Assembly (NCBI GenBank): GCA_031293105.1
Contig: JAUMSA010000006.1
Coordinates: 1-7,544 of the forward strand
From: Butyricicoccus sp.
Lineage (GTDB): Bacteria; Bacillota; Clostridia; Oscillospirales; Butyricicoccaceae
Reading direction: 5' to 3'
Length of the DNA stretch: 7,544 nt
In this document: positions 1 through 4,859 of the stretch, piece after piece
Position numbering within the stretch: the first letter of the stretch is position 1
How the letters are laid out: every line of letters starts with the position of its first letter
The notes under the pieces: generated by a model
What the model saw: the letters and a program-made list of their open reading frames with translations, nothing else
Databases searched by the model: none
What the model was told of the DNA's origin: nothing
Position numbers and translations under genes: made by a program

Positions 1-45
1 ATGTAAAACATACGCCGCTGCGCTTTTTTGAACGATTCCAGAAGC

Positions 46-633
46 TTATGCTTCCCGGCTCTTTATGTAATTGGCCAAGCGTTTGTCTTCCGATTTAATA
101 TGGCTGATCAAAATGCTGACCAAACGATTGAGCTCACCCACCTTCTGGATGGTGACCTCGCTGCGCTTCAAATCATTCGACAAATCTCGAATCATGCCCT
201 TATACTTGATGTGGAATGTATGATGGGACTTGTAATGCGGATAATCATTATCACGCTGCAACTGCTCTTCATCCGAGAAGTGCTGATCTACATAGTCCGC
301 CAGGAACTGAGCCGTTTCAACAATTTTGGCCCGCCCGGAGCCGCTCGCACAAGCGTCCAGCAATTCATTGATGGCATCAAACAACATGCGATGTTCGGAG
401 TCAATCAAGTCGTTGCCGGTTTCCAAATCCGGGGTTACTTCGTAATGCTTAGTATTTGCCCGGGTCGTCGATCGTGGTGTAACCGGTGTCGGTGTGGGAG
501 TGGGAGCCTGGAAACCTGTCCCCCGAAGAGGGGAAGTTACCTCCTGCATGAAAGCTGCCGCTGTTTGTTGCCCCACTCGGGACGGTATCCATGGTAAAGC
601 TGTTTTGGTTGGCAGCCGGCTGTGCGGCTGCAC
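46..633 (-). CDS. Bacteriohemerythrin domain, +1 frame relative to the chemoreceptor; probable C-terminal part of a fusion
   Basis: This open frame carries a complete bacteriohemerythrin domain, a four-helix bundle that binds a di-iron centre and reversibly binds O2. Counting from the GTG at 633, the domain runs from about residue 62 to 193 and shows all seven expected ligands: H81, H118 and E122 (HxxxE), H137 and H141 (HxxxH), H178 and D183 (HIxxxD). Residues 1-61 are not a family sequence; most of them are the chemoreceptor gene read in another frame, although APTPTPTPVTP (43-53) resembles a flexible linker. Neither the GTG at 633 nor the ATG at 549 has a Shine-Dalgarno sequence, and no start codon lies next to the domain. 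I therefore infer that it is normally the C-terminal sensor of the upstream chemoreceptor, now one base out of frame, rather than an independent gene. The domain identity is firm; the 5' boundary is not. Confidence 0.85.
   Translation of the reverse strand: MQPHSRLPTKTALPWIPSRVGQQTAAAFMQEVTSPLRGTGFQAPTPTPTPVTPRSTTRANTKHYEVTPDLETGNDLIDSEHRMLFDAINELLDACASGSGRAKIVETAQFLADYVDQHFSDEEQLQRDNDYPHYKSHHTFHIKYKGMIRDLSNDLKRSEVTIQKVGELNRLVSILISHIKSEDKRLANYIKSREA
449..534 (-). other. Probable frameshift zone joining chemoreceptor and hemerythrin
   Basis: The chemoreceptor frame and the hemerythrin frame differ by +1, so loss of one base within the overlap joins them. Two candidate points stand out. First, a run of five G on the minus strand (520-524), which sits in a small hairpin (arms 530-534 and 519-523, loop 524-529). 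With four G the protein would run SSGTGFQAPTPTPTPVTP into the hemerythrin domain. Second, the chemoreceptor stop TAA (449-451) directly abuts the domain; one base less there would give DDPGKYKHYEVTPD. Codon third positions favour the chemoreceptor frame up to its stop (19 of 23 codons from D598 end in G or C, against 10 of 23 in the hemerythrin frame). The Pro-Thr linker favours the G run. The exact point is unresolved. Confidence 0.6.
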
Positions 634-2311
634 CGCTCTCGCTTACACGGAAAGTAGACAGAATCTGACGCAGCATATTGGCCTGCGAAGAAAGTTCTTC
701 ACTGGCAGCTGCCGACTCTTCACTGGTCGCAGAGTTCGTCTGAACGACCGTTGCAATCTGGTCAATACCCTGGGTAACCTGGGTGATCGAATCCGATTCA
801 TGCGCTGCCGCTTCCGCGATCTGCGCGATCTTTTCAACCGCTCTTTCGGTCAGCTCATTGCTGGAGTTGATCGAATCAGCCGCCGCATGGGCAATGTTCG
901 AGCCATGCTCTACGGCACGGATGGAATCCTCGATGAGAGTGGTCGTATTCTTTGCCGCTTCGGCCGACTTGGAAGCCAAGTTCCGTACCTCATCGGCAAC
1001 AACAGCAAAGCCCTTGCCGGCTGCGCCTGCGCGAGCCGCCTCAACCGCTGCATTGAGTGCAAGAATGTTGGTCTGGAAGGCGATATCTTCGATGGTCTTA
1101 ATGATCTTGCTGATTTCCTTGGACTTCGAAGTAATCTCGTCCATTGCAATAATCATCTGCTCCATCTGCTGCTGGCTTTCTTCATTCTTCTGACCCGCTT
1201 CGTCTGCATTTTCCTTAGCATCCTGTGCCGCGTCTGCATTCTTACGAGCCGCCATAGAAATGTCGTTGATGGTTGCCGACAGTTCTTCTACGGCGCTGGC
1301 CTGTTCGGTCGCACCCTGTGCCAAAGCCTGTGCACCATTGGATACCTGTTCGGCGCCGCTGGAGACCTGATCGATCGACTGCTTGACTGTGCTGATCAGT
1401 TCACGCATCTTGGTGGTCAGCTTGCTCAGGTTATCCGAAACAGCTCGGAACGAACCCGGCAGCTGATTGTCGGTATGTACATCAAAGTTGCCGCGAACCA
1501 TTTCCGAAGTCACGTTGGAAATATCCGCGCAAACGGTCTGTAGGACTCTCTGGCTGGTACGCAGTGCTTCTGCCATTTCGCCGATTTCGTCCTTGGACTC
1601 ATACTGCACAGTATGTGCGAGGTTACCATGACTGATCTCATTGAGAGCCGCTCTGGTTTCATTCAGCGGGCGTACAATCGAACGAATCAGATTGATGGCA
1701 AAGAGCACAATCAAAATCAAGAAGATCACCAGCAAGAGCAGCATGATCACAAAGGTCCGTACTACCGAACTATGCTGCGCTTCCATGTTTTCTGTGATGT
1801 GTTCCGACATCGCATCCGTTAGCTGCTGCGAAGCCTGCTGCTGAGCATCGAGTGCCGGCGTGCATTCATTGACCAAAACTTGCTGTGCCTGTGCAAAATT
1901 ATTCTGCTCCAGGGCAGAGGTGATATCAGGAACAACGGCTTCCCAAGTTTCCACGCTGTCCAAGAAGTCCTTGTCCAAGCCATCGCCCAACTCATAATTC
2001 TTCGAAACATAGTCGCGTGCGGTATCCAGTGCAGACAGTGCATCATTTAAGTTGGTCTGATTGCTGGAATAGTTCTGCTTGGTTGTATCCAAAACCATAT
2101 CACGCGCATAGCGTGCCGCTGTATTGATTTGAATGCGGCATTCCAGCACTTGTTCCCGCAGGGTTTCATCATTCTGAATGATGTCTTCAAATCCACTTTG
2201 CATAGAGAACATGTTTAGTACTGAAATGAGTAGCAGTACCAGGGACAACACGATCGGGATTGCAAAACCTAAAATTAATTTGTTTGTAATCCTCAGGTTT
2301 TTTAGTCTCAT
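449..2311 (-). CDS. Methyl-accepting chemotaxis protein (transmembrane chemoreceptor)
   Basis: This is a chemoreceptor that would signal through CheW and CheA to the flagellar motor. A short N-terminus precedes TM1 (about 12-34). A helical extracytoplasmic region of the 4HB_MCP type (about 38-180) follows, then TM2 (about 184-208) and a HAMP domain (about 207-260). A second HAMP-like segment (about 262-310) leads into the coiled-coil signalling module. The highly conserved hairpin tip is at 408-446 (EDIAFQTNILALNAAVEAAR, then GFAVVADEVRNLA). Likely methylation stretches rich in Glu, Gln, Ala and Ser lie near 333-347 and 527-543. The ATG at 2311 has AAGGAGG at 2324-2330, a rather long 12-base spacing. 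After about residue 556 the tail is low in complexity and ends DDPGKY. A hemerythrin domain begins in the +1 frame within two bases of this stop, so the native protein may be a 754-residue chemoreceptor-hemerythrin fusion. It lies 63 bases downstream of the FtsE-like gene and may be co-transcribed with it or use its own promoter. Ligand specificity of the outer domain cannot be read. Confidence 0.95.
   Translation of the reverse strand: MRLKNLRITNKLILGFAIPIVLSLVLLLISVLNMFSMQSGFEDIIQNDETLREQVLECRIQINTAARYARDMVLDTTKQNYSSNQTNLNDALSALDTARDYVSKNYELGDGLDKDFLDSVETWEAVVPDITSALEQNNFAQAQQVLVNECTPALDAQQQASQQLTDAMSEHITENMEAQHSSVVRTFVIMLLLLVIFLILIVLFAINLIRSIVRPLNETRAALNEISHGNLAHTVQYESKDEIGEMAEALRTSQRVLQTVCADISNVTSEMVRGNFDVHTDNQLPGSFRAVSDNLSKLTTKMRELISTVKQSIDQVSSGAEQVSNGAQALAQGATEQASAVEELSATINDISMAARKNADAAQDAKENADEAGQKNEESQQQMEQMIIAMDEITSKSKEISKIIKTIEDIAFQTNILALNAAVEAARAGAAGKGFAVVADEVRNLASKSAEAAKNTTTLIEDSIRAVEHGSNIAHAAADSINSSNELTERAVEKIAQIAEAAAHESDSITQVTQGIDQIATVVQTNSATSEESAAASEELSSQANMLRQILSTFRVSESGAAAQPAANQNSFTMDTVPSGATNSGSFHAGGNFPSSGDRFPGSHSHTDTGYTTIDDPGKY
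475..507 (-). repeat. Short Pro-Thr linker repeat in the hemerythrin frame
   Basis: On the minus strand, CCCACT, CCCACA and CCGACA occur in tandem and encode APTPTPTPVTP in the hemerythrin frame. Pro-Thr repeats are common interdomain linkers, and the position just before the hemerythrin domain fits this. In the chemoreceptor frame the same bases encode a Ser-His-Thr-rich tail. Confidence 0.5.
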
Positions 2312-2340
2312 TTTCGGTTATTTCCTCCTTTGGGGCTTAC

Positions 2341-2368
2341 ATTATATATATCAAATCGGTGAACGCAA
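2341..2368 (-). promoter_or_regulatory. Possible sigma-A promoter for the chemoreceptor
   Basis: On the minus strand a perfect TATAAT (2341-2346) lies 16 bases from TTGCGT (2363-2368), which matches the -35 consensus at only three of six positions. A transcript starting near 2334 would place the AAGGAGG ribosome binding site (2324-2330) close to its 5' end and the ATG about 23 bases in. This would allow expression independent of the upstream FtsE-like gene. The weak -35 keeps confidence moderate. Confidence 0.4.
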
Positions 2369-2374
2369 CGTGAC

Positions 2375-3076
2375 CTAGCGCAATTCACCGTATTTGCCTT
2401 TTTCCACATCGCCTGCCACCCGGCCGGCGACCAGCGTGACCACACGCCGACACATGATATTGACGAAGTTTTTGGCATGGGTAGCCGCGACCACGGTTGT
2501 GCCGCAACGGTTGATTTCCCGCAGGATATTCATGATATCCCACCCGGTATCATCATCCAAATTAGCAGTGATCTCATCCACCAATAAGATGGTCGGATTG
2601 CAAATCACGGCCCTTGCCAACTCAACCATTTTGACTTGACCACCGGATAATTCGAACGGATGGCGCTGCTCAAACTCGCGCATGCCGACCAAGGCCAGCG
2701 CCTTTTGGGTGTTTTCTGCGATCTTGCTCGAGCGAATGCCCATGGCGTGCTGCACAAGCGATAAATTTTCTCCGATGGTCTTCTTTCGGATCAATCCCGC
2801 CTCTTGCCAAACCTGTCCAATGCTGCGGCGATACGCCGGACGTCTCCAACTTTTCAGTTTGGTGATATCCACATCGTTGACTCGAATCTGTCCGCGATCG
2901 GGTAGGATTTGATTGGCGATCAAACGCAAAAGCGTTGTTTTACCAGCGCCACTACTGCCAATAATAAAGACAAATTCACCTTGCTTAATCTCCAGGGAGA
3001 GATCATCAATGGCCGCAAAGCGCCTTTTTTCATTGGTATAGTATTTTGTTACATGTTGTAGCTCAATTTGAGGCAC
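2375..3076 (-). CDS. FtsE-like ABC transporter ATP-binding protein
   Basis: This is a cytoplasmic ABC ATPase of 233 residues whose length and overall pattern resemble FtsE. FtsE works with the membrane protein FtsX to control peptidoglycan hydrolases at division or elongation. Visible motifs are Walker A GSSGAGKTT (40-48), a Q-loop glutamine at Q91 (QVWQE), signature LSGGQ (143-147), Walker B ILLVDE (163-168, catalytic E168) and the H-loop ATH (H200). Several usually strict positions differ. The sequence after Walker B is DEITANLDDDT where DEPTGNLDP is normal, and after the signature VKMVELARA replaces the usual QQRVAIARA. The GTG start at 3076 is supported by AGGAGG six bases upstream (3083-3088). 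No ftsX is next to it; the chemoreceptor follows after 63 bases and a peptidase gene is divergent. It could instead be the ATPase of another small exporter of the FtsE/LolD/MacB group. ATPase identity is certain, FtsE likeness is likely, and true FtsE function is uncertain. Confidence 0.9.
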   Translation of the reverse strand: MPQIELQHVTKYYTNEKRRFAAIDDLSLEIKQGEFVFIIGSSGAGKTTLLRLIANQILPDRGQIRVNDVDITKLKSWRRPAYRRSIGQVWQEAGLIRKKTIGENLSLVQHAMGIRSSKIAENTQKALALVGMREFEQRHPFELSGGQVKMVELARAVICNPTILLVDEITANLDDDTGWDIMNILREINRCGTTVVAATHAKNFVNIMCRRVVTLVAGRVAGDVEKGKYGELR

Positions 3077-3097
3077 ACTATTCCTCCTACTCCAATC

Positions 3098-3126
3098 TAT
3101 ATAAATACCGCTAAATCATTGGACAA
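3098..3126 (-). promoter_or_regulatory. Possible promoter for the FtsE-like gene
   Basis: On the minus strand TTGTCC (3121-3126, four of six consensus matches) is spaced 17 bases from TATATA (3098-3103, four of six). The predicted start would be about 15 bases before the GTG codon, near the ribosome binding site. The -35 box overlaps that of the plus-strand peptidase promoter. Confidence 0.4.
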
Positions 3127-3148
3127 ACCCTAGATGGTTTGCTATGAT
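3120..3148 (+). promoter_or_regulatory. Sigma-A-type promoter for the C39-like peptidase gene
   Basis: TGGACA (3120-3125, five of six) and TATGAT (3143-3148, five of six) are separated by the ideal 17 bases, and a TG at 3140-3141 makes an extended -10 element. The -10 box covers the ATG codons at 3144 and 3147. Transcription should start near 3155, so those ATGs would not be in the message. This decides the start codon of the gene downstream. Confidence 0.6.
3124..3141. repeat. Inverted repeat inside the peptidase promoter spacer
   Basis: CAAACC (3124-3129) and GGTTTG (3136-3141) are perfect 6-base arms with a 6-base spacer. They fill the gap between the -35 and -10 boxes of the plus-strand promoter and touch the -35 of the divergent one. 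A dimeric repressor bound here could control both genes, but arms this short can occur by chance. Confidence 0.35.
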
Positions 3149-3164
3149 GAATACAGAAAACCAC

Positions 3165-3172
3165 GTGAGGTG
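3165..3172 (+). promoter_or_regulatory. Ribosome binding site deciding a TTG start
   Basis: GTGAGGTG contains GAGGTG, a six-base match to the 16S rRNA anti-Shine-Dalgarno region, seven bases before the TTG at 3180. No comparable site precedes the ATG at 3144. Confidence 0.6.
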
Positions 3173-3179
3173 TCGTATT

Positions 3180-4073
3180 TTGAAAAAGAAGAAAACGAAA
3201 TGGAAAAGCCGACTTCGGATTTTTCTTTTATGCGTCCTCTTCATCGGCGGCGCAGAGCTTTGCGCTTGCTATTGGCTGGACCCCGCCATCTTTGATAAGA
3301 TTACCACACCCGTCCTCCAAGCCGCCTCGTCGGTCTTGAATTCCAGTGTGCAATTCTTTCCGAAAACCAAAACCAAGCGGGCGCAGCGCATCGAAACCTT
3401 CAGTAAAAAAAAAAAACAAAAAAAACAAGAAGAGATCGAATCGCAAAAGGCCGGTACTCCTATTTTACAAGGAGATGGCATTCCAATTCAAGACCCTACC
3501 ATCACGGAATTGGTTGTCCGCGATGGCCAGGAAATCCTGACCGGCGGTTCGCTGCCGATTGCATACTTTGCACAGAGCGATCCGGCCTGGAAAGACCAGC
3601 CGTATGGCACAGACAACATCGGGGATTATGGCTGCGGCCCCACCGCAATGGCGATGGCAGTTAAGAGCACGGTTGGTGCGGATACCAATCCGGCCAGCAT
3701 GGCGCAATGGTGCAGCCAATATGGATATTGGGCACCCGGAAGCGGCTCCTATCACACAATTGTGCAAGGGGTTGCTGCTGGGTATGGAATCACCTGCAGT
3801 TCGCCCAAAGAACTGAGTGCCGATGAACTGCGCACCCGGCTCTCCGGCGGTTCGATTGCCGTCGCCCTCATGAAAGCCGGACATTTTACCAACTCCGGAC
3901 ATTTCATTTTATTGCGCGGTACGACCCTAGACGGAAACATCCTGGTTGCGGACCCGAACAGCCGGGAACGCAGCTTGCAGGAATGGGATCCGCAGCTTAT
4001 CATTGACGAGCTCAGTAACAGCCGAACCGCAGGTGCACCGCTTTGGTTTTTATCCAGCCAAAGCGGTGCATAA
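3180..4073 (+). CDS. Membrane-anchored C39-like cysteine peptidase
   Basis: I choose the TTG at 3180 (297 residues) because GAGGTG lies seven bases upstream and the in-frame ATGs at 3144 and 3147 fall inside the promoter's -10 box. The longer reading from 3144 would give 309 residues. Numbered from 3180, a Lys-rich N-terminus precedes one transmembrane segment (about 13-33), so the rest probably lies outside the membrane. A Lys/Gln-rich charged stalk (about 61-88) follows, then a papain-like domain of the Peptidase_C39_2 type (about 125-293). Likely active-site residues are Q132 in YFAQSDPAW (oxyanion hole), C152 in DYGCGPTAM, H241 in SGHFILL and D258 in VADPNS. The domain is usually proteolytic or peptide-handling; the substrate is unknown. 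It is not fused to an ABC exporter, as bacteriocin-processing C39 peptidases are. The gene is divergent from the FtsE-like gene and convergent with the flagellar operon. A12 and A8 runs in the stalk are potential slippage sites. Confidence 0.85.
   Translation: MKKKKTKWKSRLRIFLLCVLFIGGAELCACYWLDPAIFDKITTPVLQAASSVLNSSVQFFPKTKTKRAQRIETFSKKKKQKKQEEIESQKAGTPILQGDGIPIQDPTITELVVRDGQEILTGGSLPIAYFAQSDPAWKDQPYGTDNIGDYGCGPTAMAMAVKSTVGADTNPASMAQWCSQYGYWAPGSGSYHTIVQGVAAGYGITCSSPKELSADELRTRLSGGSIAVALMKAGHFTNSGHFILLRGTTLDGNILVADPNSRERSLQEWDPQLIIDELSNSRTAGAPLWFLSSQSGA
3405..3425 (+). repeat. Long poly(A) tracts within the peptidase coding region
   Basis: Twelve A (3405-3416), one C, then eight A (3418-3425) encode a Lys/Gln stretch between the membrane anchor and the catalytic domain. 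Runs of this length favour DNA replication or RNA polymerase slippage. A shift in either direction meets a stop before the catalytic His and Asp (near 3540 in one frame, 3662-3664 in the other). Confidence 0.9.
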
Positions 4074-4091
4074 CTGCGGTCAACCTTTTTT
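4026..4091. terminator. Convergent transcription terminator spanning both stop codons
   Basis: A perfect 13-bp inverted repeat (4034-4046 with 4058-4070, 11-base loop) is extended, after a small internal bulge, by a 7-bp outer stem (4026-4032 with 4074-4080). On the plus strand six T follow at 4086-4091, five bases past the stem, giving a plausible intrinsic terminator for the peptidase gene. On the minus strand the bases after the hairpin are only weakly T-rich, so arrest of the flagellar operon there is less certain. The hairpin contains the peptidase stop (4071-4073) in its bulge and touches the stop of the FliT-like gene (4080-4082). Confidence 0.75.
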
Positions 4092-4454
4092 CGCGCCCAG
4101 CGCCTTATAAATCCGCTGATCCAGCGGGACAAGGCGTCCGATGATTCGCTTATTTTGTTCCAATTGGTTGGTGAGCAGCCGTTCCGCATCGCTGTGCGGC
4201 ACATCACCTTCCAACAAAGATTCCCATCGTTTTTTTTGTTCCGGCGGATTGCTTTCGCAAATCCGCTGGATATTTTTTTCGTATTCTTGCGCCAAGAGGA
4301 TGGGCTCCTGTCGCATTGCTAACAGCATGGTAAAAGAAGTCTGGTCGTTTCGATCCAAAGCCTCCCCCATCTGTGTGGTTAAATCATAGATTTCTGATAG
4401 AACCGTATACCGTTTGCGCAGTTGAACCAACAGTTCCATCCATTCTCCGGTCAT
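4080..4454 (-). CDS. fliT: FliT-like flagellar chaperone candidate
   Basis: This 124-residue protein is predicted to be almost wholly helical and has no signal peptide or membrane segment. It occupies the fliT place directly after fliD and fliS, as in Bacillus subtilis. Its size, the charged amphipathic helices and the MRQEPILLAQEYEKNI stretch (48-63) resemble the FliT/FlgN group of export chaperones, which bind FliD or the hook-associated proteins before secretion. The ATG overlaps the fliS TGA as ATGA, so translation is probably coupled to fliS; the upstream GGGTGG is only a weak ribosome binding site. A second ATG five codons later is possible. FliT proteins are very divergent, so the name rests mostly on position and fold type; a generic coiled-coil flagellar protein is the alternative. 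The stop falls at the edge of the convergent terminator hairpin. Confidence 0.6.
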   Translation of the reverse strand: MTGEWMELLVQLRKRYTVLSEIYDLTTQMGEALDRNDQTSFTMLLAMRQEPILLAQEYEKNIQRICESNPPEQKKRWESLLEGDVPHSDAERLLTNQLEQNKRIIGRLVPLDQRIYKALGAKKG

Positions 4455-4822
4455 ATGCCACCCGCTTTCTGGGCTTGACGAAATGTATCCCGTAAATCAG
4501 TCAAACGTGTTTTGACCTCCGCAAGGACTTTGGCATTGCGGCCTGCCTGCACGCGGCTGAGTTCATAGGAAAAATAATCGTAAAGCCGATGTAAGTCATG
4601 GCTGATCGGATATTTCATATCAAGGGTATCGTCCAGATAACGCAGAATCTCGCGGCACCGAATAACCGATTCGTCAAGCAACTTATAATCCTGCTTTTCC
4701 AACGCCAGTTCTGCACGAAGCAACCGCTTTACCAACTCATCGTACAAAAGAAGCAGCAACTCCCCTCGCGTCATCGTGTTGATCGACTGCGCTTTGTATG
4801 CTTGATAACCTTGCATATCCAT
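4451..4822 (-). CDS. fliS: Flagellar export chaperone FliS
   Basis: FliS binds the C-terminal helices of flagellin in the cytoplasm, prevents early polymerisation and delivers flagellin to the type III export gate. The 123-residue length is typical. The family's N-terminal pattern is clear: YQAYKAQSINTMTRGELLLL at 6-25, followed by LYDELVKRLLRAELALEKQD. Further helices contain the usual YLDDTLD and LHRLYDYFSYELSRV segments (62-68 and 77-91). The ATG at 4822 is preceded by GAAAGGA at a usable distance; a second ATG two codons on would also fit. It follows fliD after 37 bases and overlaps the FliT-like gene by four, which is the common fliD-fliS-fliT operon order. Confidence 0.95.
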   Translation of the reverse strand: MDMQGYQAYKAQSINTMTRGELLLLLYDELVKRLLRAELALEKQDYKLLDESVIRCREILRYLDDTLDMKYPISHDLHRLYDYFSYELSRVQAGRNAKVLAEVKTRLTDLRDTFRQAQKAGGI

Positions 4823-4859
4823 ATTTTGGATTTCCTTTCTGTTATCCCTAATTCAGAAC

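Noticed and set aside
1..45. Terminator after the hemerythrin frame
   Set aside because: No convincing stem with a T run is present in these 45 bases; the operon may continue beyond the window.
28..597. 189-codon plus-strand frame over the hemerythrin region
   Set aside because: It is opposite a domain with all seven iron ligands, and its own translation shows no family pattern.
612..631. 7-bp GC hairpin (GCAGCCG/CGGCTGC) near the chemoreceptor 3' end
   Set aside because: No T run follows on either strand, and it is about 90 bases from the candidate frameshift point, too far to stimulate it.
494..1543. 349-codon open frame antisense to the chemoreceptor
   Set aside because: GTG start without a ribosome binding site, Cys/Arg/Leu-rich composition typical of antisense reading, and the opposite strand is a clear chemoreceptor.
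2353..2377. Possible sigma-28 (flagellar) promoter before the chemoreceptor
   Set aside because: ACCGATTT partly matches the -10 consensus, but the -35 would be TAGG with a spacer of about 13, a poor fit in sequence and distance.
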